A stretch of 64,000 nt of DNA, taken from positions 6,200,001-6,264,000 of the forward strand of contig OZ240210.1 in NCBI GenBank assembly GCA_965197495.1. Reading direction: 5' to 3'. The DNA is from SMYC01 sp965197495 (GTDB lineage Bacteria > Acidobacteriota > Vicinamibacteria > Marinacidobacterales > SMYC01). Positions 33,972-43,021 of this stretch are shown here, one piece after another; the stretch's first letter is position 1, and each line of letters opens with the position of its first letter. The position numbers and the translations under genes were made by a program. The notes beneath the pieces were generated by a model. It was not told the DNA's origin, made no database searches, and saw only the letters and a program-made list of their open reading frames with translations.

Positions 33972-34475
33972 ATGAGCGATCGAAGCGAACATCTCGCTCC
34001 CGAAGTGTTCGTAGACTTCCTCGACGCCGCGCCCGTCGACGCGTCCCATCGGCAGCATCTCGCAGGGTGTGAGCGTTGCCGAGCCGAGCTCGACGAGCTT
34101 CGAGGGACCCTTTTGCTGCTTAGTCCGAGCGAGACCCCGAGCTCGGAGGCGGATGGCCGAAACCGCCATTGGCTCTCCTGGGCCGCCGCCGCAGCGGCTC
34201 TCGTTGCCACAGCAAGAGTTTACTGGGGGTTCGACGTCTCGGAACCGGTGGCTCCCCAAGCGGTTGCGATCGAAGAAATATTGCCGCCTTTGGAACAAGA
34301 TGCGGAATTTCAGCTCCTTTTGGCTTTGACGGACGCTCTCGGCGAGGAATGGGACTCGGAGGAGGCTTCGGCCTTCGAATCCGAGACCGGTCTCGATCCG
34401 GGAGACTGGACGGCAGGAGAACGTCGCCGTTTCGTCGAGAAGCTCACGGAAGAATTGAGGTCTAGCTCGTCATGA
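33972..34475 (+). CDS. Putative zinc-finger anti-sigma factor
   Basis: Protein of 167 residues. The N-terminal part has the ZAS-type motif with HRQHLAGCERC (His and two Cys), then one membrane helix around residues 69-86 (LSWAAAAAALVATARVYW), and an acidic C-terminal periplasmic part. It would hold the adjacent ECF sigma factor at the membrane. Since the sigma gene has lost its 5' end, the protein has probably lost its partner here. Confidence 0.8.
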   Translation: MSDRSEHLAPEVFVDFLDAAPVDASHRQHLAGCERCRAELDELRGTLLLLSPSETPSSEADGRNRHWLSWAAAAAALVATARVYWGFDVSEPVAPQAVAIEEILPPLEQDAEFQLLLALTDALGEEWDSEEASAFESETGLDPGDWTAGERRRFVEKLTEELRSSSS

Positions 34476-34485
34476 AGAGACTCGT

Positions 34486-35034
34486 TTGGTCGTTTTGCAC
34501 CAGTTCGGAAGCTACGCGGCTCTCTTGAAATTCGTTGCTGGTGTCGAGCCCGTGCATTTTTTTAAGACGATGATCCCGGTGATGGTGACGGCGCTTTCGA
34601 CGAGCTCCTCGGCCGCGACGCTTCCGACGACCATGAAGGTGAGCGATGAGAACCTTGGTGTCCCACGACGTATCGCGGGCTTCGTCCTTCCATTGGGCGC
34701 CACGATCAACATGAACGGAACTTCGCTATTCGTTACGGTTGTCGTGCTCTTTGTGGGGCAGGTCTTCGGCATCGAACTGAGCATTGTGTCTCAGCTGACC
34801 GTGATCCTGTTTGCCGTACTCACCGCGGTCGGGGCTGCGGGCGTACCCAGCGGATCCCTCCCAATCGTCGTCGTCGTCCTGGTGCATTTCGGCATCCCGG
34901 GAGAGGGGCTCGCGCTCGTTCTCGGCGTCGAGCGTATTCTCGATATGGGGCGTACCGTCGTCAACGTGACGGGAGATGCGACTGCCGCGTGCTATGTCGC
35001 GGCGAGCGAGACTCAAACGCTCGAAGCATCCTGA
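34486..35034 (+). pseudogene. C-terminal part of a Na+/H+-dicarboxylate symporter
   Basis: The last ~180 residues of a DAACS-family (GltP/DctA) transporter. TALSTSSSAATLPTTMKV is the serine-rich re-entrant loop HP1 and GFVLPLGATINMNGTSLF the NMDGT helix; the HP2 region and the VNVTGDA motif follow. Normal proteins have about 400 residues, so the first five helices are missing. It begins abruptly 10 bases after the anti-sigma gene; the initial codons (TTG 34486) do not look like a native start. Confidence 0.85.
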
Positions 35035-35068
35035 CTCGAAACTGTCTCTGGTTGGGGGTGCTCGAAAT

Positions 35069-35288
35069 GGCCACAGAGACACCGAGCCACAGAGAATCAA
35101 AAACACTGTGCGTTTCCACGCTCCGTTCGTCGTGTCACGGGTCGCCACGAAATCTCCTATTCGTTGACGGTTGTACCCATCGTGAGCATTCTTGCCGCTA
35201 GCAAAATCGACCACAGAGAATAGCAGAGTCCACGGAGCTGGTTCGGTCGGCCTCTCGCTTTTCTCTGCGCCTCCGTGTCTCTGTGGCC
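35069..35288. repeat. 220-bp block bounded by inverted CACAGAGACAC repeats
   Basis: GGCCACAGAGACACCGAG (35069-35086) and its complement with one mismatch (35271-35288) enclose non-coding DNA. The end motif matches the end of the 90-bp dispersed hairpin repeats at 30319, 44007 and 46500. No gene is seen between 35035 and 35362. Confidence 0.7.
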
Positions 35289-35362
35289 ATTTTTTGTTGC
35301 GGCCACCGGCCGCGCTAGGTTGATTTTTTTTCCAGCTTCCAGTGGAGCGACGCGGCCGGTGG

Positions 35363-35983
35363 TCATGCTAGAGACTTGGCGATGCGGCGCGCTTCCTCGA
35401 GCTCGGCGGGCGTGTTGATGTTCTTCAAACAGAAGCCTTTCGGGTCCAACGCCCGGAGGGTCTCGCCTTCCAGATAGCGCGTACGCACGGAGGCGGCGAA
35501 GTCTCGCGCCGCGAGCTCCTGTCGTTCCAGGCGACGCTCGAGAAGCGACAGGCACGACGTTCGATAGACGGCGCACACCGCGACGAGCCGGCCGGAAGCG
35601 TCTTTCGGAATGACGGCATCGTGCTCCGCTGTGAGCTCCGCGCAAAGGCCTCTCAGGAAGCGCTCTGTGACGAAGGGGAGGTCGCAGGCCACGACGAGCA
35701 CGGCCGGGGCTTTCGAGGTGGCAAGCGCGGCGTGGATGCCGGCAAGCGGCCCGAGTCCGGGCTCGAGGTCGGGCTGCTGCTCGTAAGGTGTTGCTATGGC
35801 GTTGGTTATGCCTTCGCGGTCCGTTTGGCTCGAGCCCACTAGGCGCAGGCGCCCGACGACCGGGGACACCGCATTGACAATCCGCTCGAGCATCGGTCGT
35901 CCACCAACCACGAGACAGGATTTATCGCGTCCCATTCGGCGGCTACGGCCGCCTACGAGGATGGCACCTTCGAGCTGGATCAC
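35363..35983 (-). CDS. mobA: Molybdenum cofactor guanylyltransferase MobA
   Basis: Transfers GMP from GTP to molybdopterin in the cytoplasm. At about 206 residues it is normal size. The nucleotide-binding signature reads LVGGRSRRMGRDK (family pattern LAGGxSxRMGxDK), and VVACDLPFV is the metal-binding motif (family: xxACDxPF). GTG 35983 places this signature at residue 8, as usual; longer frames extend into the divergent gene. No other molybdenum genes are nearby. Confidence 0.9.
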   Translation of the reverse strand: MIQLEGAILVGGRSRRMGRDKSCLVVGGRPMLERIVNAVSPVVGRLRLVGSSQTDREGITNAIATPYEQQPDLEPGLGPLAGIHAALATSKAPAVLVVACDLPFVTERFLRGLCAELTAEHDAVIPKDASGRLVAVCAVYRTSCLSLLERRLERQELAARDFAASVRTRYLEGETLRALDPKGFCLKNINTPAELEEARRIAKSLA

Positions 35984-36013
35984 GGGACTTTGACTTGGGG
36001 CCGACAAGCCCCG

Positions 36014-36721
36014 ATGGTATACTCGTCCGCAGAAACTCCGAAAGTTTATGATAACCGCGCGCCAATTCATGGGGCAAAGCCTGTACTGTGGGCATCGGTG
36101 GATCGAGCCGTCGAGCTGATGGGGCGTTCTGCCGAAATGAAGGAGGTTCAGGTCGAGCGCCTTTTCGTGACCAGCCTTCAAAAGGCTGTCGAAGAGCATG
36201 CGCCCGAGGAACTCGAGGTCTTGAGCCAGTGGTTCGACCCGTCGGCGCGTCAAACACGCTTTCACGTTGCGACCGTGATCGGCGCGGTGGGCTACCTGCG
36301 CCGTAATCCGACGCTCTACGCCAAAGTGATCGACGCGGCGGGCCGCAACGCCTCCGAGCGGGCCTATGACGATTTCTCCCCGATTGAGCGGCGGCTTCTA
36401 GGAAGCTTGCCTCGCTTCGGCCGTGAGCGGCTCGTGAAGCATCTGCTCCATTCGGGCCTCAGGAGCATTCACAAAGACGCTCAGCTGGCAGTAAAACGGG
36501 ATGGCGAGAAGCTCCTGCTGAGTTTGGGGAATTCGTTGTTCTGCCACACGCCGGCGGAGGATGGCGGCCAGAAGCGTTGCCACTTCTATGCCGGCCTCTT
36601 TGCAGGGCTACTCGAGAAAACGGACATCCACTACTACTCGGTCACCGAAGCGAGTTGCCGTGGCCAGGGCGACGACGAGTGTCGCTTCGAAGCACTTCTG
36701 AAGCGCTCCCAAGCCGCCTAA
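36014..36721 (+). CDS. V4R-domain protein
   Basis: Soluble protein of about 235 residues. The C-terminal half is a 4-vinyl-reductase (V4R) small-molecule-binding domain with the typical end SCRGQGDDECRFEALL (Cys and His residues arranged for metal or ligand binding) after HFYAGLFAGLLEK. The N-terminal half (VERLFVTSLQKAV...) resembles the DUF2378-type segment found with V4R in Myxococcota. ATG 36014 is used, but a TATACT box at 36018 raises the possibility of a start further inside. Divergent from mobA by 30 bases. Confidence 0.72.
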   Translation: MVYSSAETPKVYDNRAPIHGAKPVLWASVDRAVELMGRSAEMKEVQVERLFVTSLQKAVEEHAPEELEVLSQWFDPSARQTRFHVATVIGAVGYLRRNPTLYAKVIDAAGRNASERAYDDFSPIERRLLGSLPRFGRERLVKHLLHSGLRSIHKDAQLAVKRDGEKLLLSLGNSLFCHTPAEDGGQKRCHFYAGLFAGLLEKTDIHYYSVTEASCRGQGDDECRFEALLKRSQAA

Positions 36722-36834
36722 GCCCCGTCACCCCACCCGACTCCTCTTGTCCCGGGCCTTCCAAAACTGCTCCCTGCACGTTATCCTTGATGGGTGGCTC
36801 GACTCGGAAGGCCGATAGCCGATAGCTAATTCAC

Positions 36835-38082
36835 ATGAAACGAATTCTACTCGCCGTTCTGATCACCTTGTATTCCGTCGCGGGCGCGACCACGGCCGAA
36901 CAAATGGACGAGGCCCAGATGGCCGCGGCTCTCGATCAGCTTGGCTGGCTCTTGGGGCTCGCTCCGGTCGAGCCGGTCGAGCTCTCACTGAAGGTCGAGC
37001 AAATTGGAAAGCTTCGTTTCCGTCAAACGGTTCCCATCGATTTCATGTCGCGGGAAGAGTTAACGCAATACCTCCGCAAGCTCTTCGATGAAGAATACCC
37101 GACCGAGTTCGCCGAGCGAGAAGAGCGTGCTCTTCGGGGCTTTGGTTTTCTCGAGGACGGGCAAGACTTGAGAACGATCCGCGAGAAGGTGCTCAACGAG
37201 AATATCGCGGGCTTTTACGACGAGCGCCCCGGCGTCAAGAAACTGTTCGCCATCTCGTCAGGGCGTAGCCTCAACGTGATGAATCAGCTCATTCTTTCCC
37301 ACGAGCTGCGGCATGCGTTGCAGGATCAGCACGTCGTCATCCGCGAGAAGCTGATAGTGGATAGCGACTACGACGATCGCCGGCTCGCCGCCCTCTGCTT
37401 ATTCGAGGGTGACGCTTCCGTGCTGATGGAGCAGTATCTGACGTCGGGCGTCACAGAGAACATGCCCGAGATGGCGAATCTATTCCAGATTCTCGATCAA
37501 GGCTTGAGCGGTGCGGACATCGCCGAGATGTTGGGCGTAGGACCCGCTCTGAAGACGGCGCCAGCCATCGTGCAGGAGCAGCTTGTCGCTCCGTACATGC
37601 AGGGCCGGGCCCTGGCCATGGCCGCCTACAAGAAAGGCGGATTCGCGCTACTGAACGAGCTCATGAAGCGTCCACCGCGCTCGATGGAGCAAGTGCTCCA
37701 TCCGGAAAAATATCTAGGCCGGCCGGACATGCCCGACATGTTGGACGAGCCCGTTCCGGTCCAACTCTCCGAAACACGCGGCGCCGAAGTCGATTTCGAA
37801 GGACGCCTCGGCGAGCTTCTCATCCAAGTGCTTCTGCGCGGCGGTGCTGCGAGCGGCGGAGCCAACGTCGCGGCCGCAGGCTGGGGCGGGGATGCTTTCG
37901 CCGTCCTGCGCACAAGCGAAGGCTTTCGGCTCGTGTGGCGTAGCGTTTGGGACAGCCTCGAAGATGCACAGGAGTTCGAGTCCGCGCTAAGAACGCACAT
38001 GGATGGGAGCATCGGGAATACGTTCTACGAACTCGAGTCGAGCGGCAAGGAAGTGTTGTTCGTTCGGTCGCAGTTTCGCTGA
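36835..38082 (+). CDS. Exported putative metallopeptidase with HELRH motif
   Basis: Protein of 415 residues with a signal peptide (MKRILLAVLITLYSVAGATT). LSHELRHALQDQH at residues 154-166 fits the HExxH zinc-binding motif, and FEGDAS at 190-195 supplies a likely third ligand, the gluzincin pattern. The remaining sequence has no other known domain and no membrane segment. A role in periplasmic protein processing is inferred only from these motifs. It faces the secreted protein gene at 38084 tail to tail with one base between the stop codons. Confidence 0.7.
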   Translation: MKRILLAVLITLYSVAGATTAEQMDEAQMAAALDQLGWLLGLAPVEPVELSLKVEQIGKLRFRQTVPIDFMSREELTQYLRKLFDEEYPTEFAEREERALRGFGFLEDGQDLRTIREKVLNENIAGFYDERPGVKKLFAISSGRSLNVMNQLILSHELRHALQDQHVVIREKLIVDSDYDDRRLAALCLFEGDASVLMEQYLTSGVTENMPEMANLFQILDQGLSGADIAEMLGVGPALKTAPAIVQEQLVAPYMQGRALAMAAYKKGGFALLNELMKRPPRSMEQVLHPEKYLGRPDMPDMLDEPVPVQLSETRGAEVDFEGRLGELLIQVLLRGGAASGGANVAAAGWGGDAFAVLRTSEGFRLVWRSVWDSLEDAQEFESALRTHMDGSIGNTFYELESSGKEVLFVRSQFR

Positions 38083-38083
38083 A

Positions 38084-38446
38084 TCAACGCGGCGCCGACT
38101 TCTCCATCAAAACTTTACCATCGCCCTCGAGACGGAGGTTCACACCCGCTTCGGGTCCCGGCTGCATGATCTCCGCGAGCGCTTCGTCTTGGACGAGCGT
38201 GGGTGTGAGGTTCCCGGACCATGAAATCAGGCTGGCGCTCGACACGTTGACGGGGTAGTCCTTTTGAACCGTAATGACGAGGGGGTTGGTCGCGACCGAG
38301 AGCGCAATGACCCCCGTGCCTTTGATCATGAGCACGTGCATGCCAATGAGCACACCGTTATCGTCGGTATAGCCGTAGATCTGGGCTTCGCCGAGAGCGG
38401 CCGAGCCGAGCCAGGCCAGTCCGAGCAGGCAAACGGTGACCCTCAT
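38084..38446 (-). CDS. Small secreted protein, translationally coupled to alaS
   Basis: 120 residues with a clear signal peptide (MRVTVCLLGLAWLGSAALGEAQ). The mature part is rich in beta-type sequence (GVIALSVATNPLVITVQ) and has no cysteine. Its ATG overlaps the alaS stop as ATGA (38446-38443), so it is translated with alaS. No family recognised. The open frame continuing upstream to 38773 is antisense-like sequence within alaS and is not part of the gene. Confidence 0.7.
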   Translation of the reverse strand: MRVTVCLLGLAWLGSAALGEAQIYGYTDDNGVLIGMHVLMIKGTGVIALSVATNPLVITVQKDYPVNVSSASLISWSGNLTPTLVQDEALAEIMQPGPEAGVNLRLEGDGKVLMEKSAPR

Positions 38447-41121
38447 ACACGTTGTCCTGAAAGGGCGAGGCGCACGAAGTCGAGACCGCGCTCGAGAAGC
38501 TCGGGAACGCGATCGGGAAAGCCGCCGCCTGCTTCCGCGCGCTCGGCCTTGCCGCCGCCGCGGCCCTCGATGATGGCGGCGAGCTCTTTGATGAGCTGGT
38601 CCGCGCGAATTTGGTCGAGGCCTTTCGAGACTTCCACGATGAGAGACACCTTGTCGTCGTTGACCGCGGTGGAAATGGCCACCCAAGACTCGTTCTGGTG
38701 CTTCTCTTTGAACGTATCGACGACTTGACGATGTTGCTTCTTTCCGTAGCCGGTGAGAGGCGCGGGCGTCCACACGACGACGTCGCCAATCGTCGTGGTA
38801 GCGGCATCGGCGCCGGTTGAGCCCCCGGTGGCGAGCTTCAGCTTGAGCTCTTCCACCTCGCGCTCTTTGCGCTTGAGCTCCTCGCGTAGCCGCGAGGCAG
38901 TCTGAGAGAGCTTGTCCGGGCGCGTTTTGAGTGCGCGGCTTGCTTCATCGATCAAAGCGCTCTGCTTCTGCCAATGCACCATCGCGGCAAGCCCGGTCAA
39001 AGCCTCCACACGCCGGATACCGGCCGCGACCGACGATTCGTTCGTGATGACGAAAGGGCCGGCTTCGCCAGTGCGGCGTAGATGGGTCCCGCCGCAAAGC
39101 TCGAGGCTAAACTCAGGAATCTCAACGATGCGAACACGGTCACCGTACTTCTCACCAAAAAAGGCCATGGCGCCGCGTGCGAGCGCGTCGTCGAGAGACA
39201 AGGTGTCGGTCGCAACATCCAAATCTTCCTGGATCTTCTCGTTCACCCGGCCTTCGATCTGCTGCAACTCCCCGCGCGTCATAGGCGCGAAGTGCGAGAA
39301 ATCGAACCTCAATCTATTGGGCGCGACGAGAGAGCCCGCCTGCTTTACGTGAGGGCCGAGGGTTTCTCGAAGCGCTGCGTGGAGCATGTGGGTGATCGTG
39401 TGGTGCGATGCCGCGCCTTTGCGCGACGTGGCGTCGACAGTCGCGACGACTCTTTGCTCCTGGCCGAGGGTTCCTTTGCTCATGCGGACGTGATGGCTTA
39501 CGAGCTTGCTCACCGGCGACTGTGTGTGAACGACGTCGGCAACACCGTCCGGGCCGGCGAGCACCCCGCGGTCACCGAGCTGGCCGCCGCCTTCGGGATA
39601 GAAGGGTGTCTGGTCGAGGAACACTTCACCTTCGTCGCCTTCGCGAAGCTCCGGCACTTCCATGCCGTCTTTCGTGAGAGCGAGGACACGCGATTCCGGG
39701 ATCTTCACGTGTTCGTAGCCGTCGAAGCGCGTCTCGAAACGCCCACGTAGCTCGCCGTAAATGGATCGATCGGGCACGGCCGCGCCCTTTTTCCACGACT
39801 CGCGGGCTTTGGTGCGTTGGCGTTCCATTTCCCGATCGAAGCCCTCGGAATCCACAGTGACGCCGGACTCGGATGCGATGTCGACGAGCAGATCGAGGGG
39901 CACGCCGAACGTGTCGTAGAGCTTGAAGGCGTCAGCGCCAGGAAGCTCTTTGCTCTTCGCGACCTCTTTCTTTCCAAGTTTTTCTTCGAGTGCGGCGATG
40001 CCAGTGGCGAGCGTCGTCGAGAAACGTTCCTCTTCGGATCTCACGACCCGTCGGACGCGCTCGCGCGAGAGCAAGAGCTCCGGGTAGGCGTCCAGCATCT
40101 CCTCGATCACGTTTTCGGTCAGCTCGTAGAGAAACGGCTCTTCGACGCCGAGCTTTTTGCCGTGGCGCATCCCGCGGCGCATGATCTTGCGGAGCACGTA
40201 GCCTCGGCCTTCATTTGCAGGCATCACCCCGTCGGAAATCAGAAACGCGCTCGCCCGGACGTGGTCGGCGATGACTCGGAAAGAGACGTCGTCCGCGGAC
40301 GCGCTCCGCTGATAGGTCTTGCCCGTGCGCTCGGCGATGGCGTCGAGCAGCCCGGTGAAAAGATCGGTGTCGTAGTTGCTGAGAACGTTCTGGACGACCG
40401 CGGCGATACGCTCGAGGCCCATGCCGGTATCGACGCTCGGCTTGGGGAGAGGGTGCAGCTTCTTATCCTCGGTGCGGTTGAACTGCATGAAGACGAGATT
40501 CCAAATCTCGAGCCAGCGGTCGCACTCGCAGGCGATGCCGAGGCACTCCGCCTCGTTGCAAGGCAAGTGATCGCCTTGAAAGAAATGAATCTCCGAGCAC
40601 GGACCGCAAGGGCCGGTATCGCCCATGGACCAAAAGTTGTCCTTTCGGCCGAGCTCGTAGATACGTTCGGGCTCGAAATATTTGCGCCAAAAATCGTAGG
40701 CCGACTCGTCGCGCGGCACGTCGTCATCGCCTTCGAAAATGGTGACGGCGAGCCGCTCGGGATCGAGCTTCAGCTCGTCGACGAGAAACTCCCACGCGAA
40801 GTCCACTGCTTCCTTTTTGAAGTAGTCGCCAAAGGAAAAATTGCCCAGCATCTCGAAGAAAGTGTGATGGCGCGCGGTGACCCCGACATTTTCGAGGTCG
40901 TTGTGTTTCCCGCCGGCACGGACGCATTTTTGTACCGTCGTCGCGCGGTTGTAACCGCGGGTTTCGAGGCCAAGGAACACATCCTTGAACTGATTCATAC
41001 CTGCATTGATGAAAAGAAGAGTCGGGTCGGAAACGGGAACGAGCGAAGAGCTCGCGACGACACGATGCCCTTTTTTGGCAAAGTAGTCGAGGAAGCGCTT
41101 TCGGATCTCTTTGACCTTCAT
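38443..41121 (-). CDS. alaS: Alanine--tRNA ligase
   Basis: Class II synthetase charging tRNA-Ala, 892 residues, full length. Motif 1 region RFLDYFAKKGHRVVASSSLVP, motif 2 around RATTVQKCVRAGGKHND, and the editing domain with HTITHMLHAAL (family HTATHLLHAAL) and CGGTHLRRTGE zinc-binding motifs are all present. The C-terminal DHHA1 part ends with GGGKAERAEAGG. The ATG at 41121 overlaps the recX stop by four bases, and the stop overlaps the next gene by four, so recX, alaS and the secreted protein form one tightly coupled operon downstream of pilT. Confidence 0.97.
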   Translation of the reverse strand: MKVKEIRKRFLDYFAKKGHRVVASSSLVPVSDPTLLFINAGMNQFKDVFLGLETRGYNRATTVQKCVRAGGKHNDLENVGVTARHHTFFEMLGNFSFGDYFKKEAVDFAWEFLVDELKLDPERLAVTIFEGDDDVPRDESAYDFWRKYFEPERIYELGRKDNFWSMGDTGPCGPCSEIHFFQGDHLPCNEAECLGIACECDRWLEIWNLVFMQFNRTEDKKLHPLPKPSVDTGMGLERIAAVVQNVLSNYDTDLFTGLLDAIAERTGKTYQRSASADDVSFRVIADHVRASAFLISDGVMPANEGRGYVLRKIMRRGMRHGKKLGVEEPFLYELTENVIEEMLDAYPELLLSRERVRRVVRSEEERFSTTLATGIAALEEKLGKKEVAKSKELPGADAFKLYDTFGVPLDLLVDIASESGVTVDSEGFDREMERQRTKARESWKKGAAVPDRSIYGELRGRFETRFDGYEHVKIPESRVLALTKDGMEVPELREGDEGEVFLDQTPFYPEGGGQLGDRGVLAGPDGVADVVHTQSPVSKLVSHHVRMSKGTLGQEQRVVATVDATSRKGAASHHTITHMLHAALRETLGPHVKQAGSLVAPNRLRFDFSHFAPMTRGELQQIEGRVNEKIQEDLDVATDTLSLDDALARGAMAFFGEKYGDRVRIVEIPEFSLELCGGTHLRRTGEAGPFVITNESSVAAGIRRVEALTGLAAMVHWQKQSALIDEASRALKTRPDKLSQTASRLREELKRKEREVEELKLKLATGGSTGADAATTTIGDVVVWTPAPLTGYGKKQHRQVVDTFKEKHQNESWVAISTAVNDDKVSLIVEVSKGLDQIRADQLIKELAAIIEGRGGGKAERAEAGGGFPDRVPELLERGLDFVRLALSGQRV

Positions 41122-41669
41122 GTCGGGTCGATTTCTTGCGGTTCTAACCCTTTAGTATCCCCGAAATTGCGGCTCGATACCAATTCATGAGCGGTCTCCG
41201 GCGCGAATCCTCGTGAAAGCAGGTGGCGATAAGCGCGGGCTTTGCGCTTTGCGGGGGAAAGCGGTCGCCGCTCACTAGCGAGAAAACGGAGAAGAGCGCG
41301 CTCACAGGCCTCGCGCTCACCGAAGGGGAAGACCTCGGCGAGCGCGGCCTTGATATGTTGGTCGGTGAGTGCCAGCGCTCTGAGCGCGGTCTCGATGCGC
41401 GCGGGGCCCCAGCGCCGACGATCCGCTCGCTCGCGTGCGAAATCGCGAGCGAAAGCGACATCGTCCAAATAGCGGCGTTCCCGAAGAAAATCGATCGTTT
41501 CGACGATCTCTTCGTCGGGATAGCCGGCGCGCGCCATCTTACGCGTGAGCTCGCCTTCGCTATGGGCGCGGCGAGAGAGCCTTCTCAGCGCAAAGTCGCG
41601 TGCTTTGGTCTTGGGGCGTTTGGGGGCGGGCTCGTCAAGTGAGCTCGAACTCGCTTCCTCCATCGCCAC
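41118..41669 (-). CDS. recX: Regulatory protein RecX
   Basis: Inhibitor of RecA filament growth, 183 residues. Three-helix repeats typical of RecX are seen: RDFALRRLSRRAHSEGELTRKM, YLDDVAFARDFARERAD and AYRHLLSRGFAPE. The first ~22 residues are extra and low complexity. Usually recX follows recA; here it follows pilT, overlapping its end by 35 bases, and overlaps alaS by ATGA. RecA-alaS-recX adjacency is common in other phyla, so the alaS neighbour supports the call. Confidence 0.9.
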   Translation of the reverse strand: MAMEEASSSSLDEPAPKRPKTKARDFALRRLSRRAHSEGELTRKMARAGYPDEEIVETIDFLRERRYLDDVAFARDFARERADRRRWGPARIETALRALALTDQHIKAALAEVFPFGEREACERALLRFLASERRPLSPAKRKARAYRHLLSRGFAPETAHELVSSRNFGDTKGLEPQEIDPT

Positions 41670-42801
41670 CGCTCTCGTCCATGAAGTCGGTCATGCTGCG
41701 TTCCATCTCCTCTTGGGCTAGGTCGCTCGTAGACTGGATACCCTGGATCTTGAGCTTGAACTCGTCCGGGTTGCTAGCGCGCCTCAAGGCCTCATCATAA
41801 GTGATGAGGTCTTTCTTGTAGAGATTGAAGATGGATTGATCGAAGGTCTGCATTCCGTACTGGGAGACGCCCGCCGCGATTGCCTCGTGGATGAGCTTCG
41901 TTTTGTCTTTGTTGATGATGCAGTCACGGATGAACGGGGTCGCGATCATTACTTCCGCAGCGGGCACACGGCCATGCCCGTCGGAGCGCGGGATGAGTCG
42001 CATGGAGACGACGGCTTTGAGGACACCGGCGAGCTGCAGGCGGATCTGCTTCTGTTGATGCGGCGGGAAAACAGCGATGATGCGGTTGACCGTTTCCGTG
42101 GCATCGAGGGTGTGGAGCGTCGAGAGCACCAAATGACCCGTTTCTGCGGCGGTGATGGCGGTCTCGATGGTCTCGTAGTCCCGCATCTCACCTACGAGGA
42201 TGACATCGGGATCCTGACGCAAGGCGCTCCTGAGCGCCCCCGCGAAGCTCTTCGTGTCGACTTCGACCTCGCGCTGGTTCACGATCGACTTCTTGTCGCG
42301 GTGGAGAAACTCGATCGGATCTTCGATCGTCATGACGTGCTCGCAGCGATGCGAGTTGATGTAGTCGATCATTGCCGCGAGCGTGGTGGACTTGCCCGAA
42401 CCGGTCGTCCCGGTGCAGAGGATGAGGCCGTGGGTCTCTTGCGAGATCTTCTCGAGCACGAGCGGTAGGCCGAGCTCTCGGATCGTGAGAATCTTGACCG
42501 GGATGACACGAAGGACGAGGCCCACGGTGCCGCGCTGCTGGAATACGTTGGCTCGAAAACGTCCGAGACCAGGGACACTATAGGCGATATCGATCTCGAG
42601 ATTGTCCTTGAACTTCTGCTTCTGACGGTTACTCATGATCGAGAACGCCATCGCGATGGTGTCCTCTTGTATCAACCGCTTCATTTCCACCAGCGGGACG
42701 AGCTCTCCGGCGACGCGAATGACAGGATGGCTTCCCACCTTGAGGTGCAAGTCGGAGGCCTTGCGCTCCGATGCGACTTTTAGCAAGTCGTTAATGTGCA
42801 T
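41635..42801 (-). CDS. pilT: Type IV pilus retraction ATPase PilT
   Basis: Hexameric ATPase that retracts type IV pili for twitching motility. 388 residues. Walker A GTTGSGKS at 131-138, Asp box TIEDPIEFLH, Walker B DVILVGEMRD, and His box LVLSTLHTLDA are all present. The N-terminal PAS-like domain contains ASDLHLKVG. The C-terminal 25 residues are acidic. A strong promoter lies upstream at 42923-42951. No other pilus genes are in the window. Confidence 0.96.
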   Translation of the reverse strand: MHINDLLKVASERKASDLHLKVGSHPVIRVAGELVPLVEMKRLIQEDTIAMAFSIMSNRQKQKFKDNLEIDIAYSVPGLGRFRANVFQQRGTVGLVLRVIPVKILTIRELGLPLVLEKISQETHGLILCTGTTGSGKSTTLAAMIDYINSHRCEHVMTIEDPIEFLHRDKKSIVNQREVEVDTKSFAGALRSALRQDPDVILVGEMRDYETIETAITAAETGHLVLSTLHTLDATETVNRIIAVFPPHQQKQIRLQLAGVLKAVVSMRLIPRSDGHGRVPAAEVMIATPFIRDCIINKDKTKLIHEAIAAGVSQYGMQTFDQSIFNLYKKDLITYDEALRRASNPDEFKLKIQGIQSTSDLAQEEMERSMTDFMDESGGDGGSEFELT

Positions 42802-42922
42802 GTTCTGTCCCTGCTGCTCCTGGCGAGGTTATGTCGACGCCGAGCGTAGACCGGAGATAGCGCTTTTTGAAAACGCGAACCCTAACGCTAGTTGGTGCTG
42901 AAAAAGATTCCTCTATGGATCT

Positions 42923-42951
42923 ATGCTAGGTAAAAACCCTTGTGTTGTCAA
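42923..42951 (-). promoter_or_regulatory. Sigma-70 promoter for pilT-recX-alaS
   Basis: On the minus strand a perfect -35 TTGACA (42951-42946) is followed after 17 bases by TAGCAT (42928-42923), leaving a leader of about 115 bases to the pilT ATG. On the plus strand the kinase gene has its own candidate -10 TATACT at 43003-43008. Confidence 0.7.
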
Positions 42952-43021
42952 CACATCGAGCGATCGATAGCCCCGGTGGCCGAGCCGAGACGAACCGGAT
43001 GTTATACTGCGCGCCGCTCAA

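Noticed and set aside
36018..36023. Promoter TTGACT (35990) with TATACT (36018) for the V4R gene
   Set aside because: The spacer would be 22 bases, too long for a sigma-70 promoter.
39817..41190. 457-codon plus-strand frame opposite alaS
   Set aside because: Same shadow effect; alaS is intact and conserved over this stretch.
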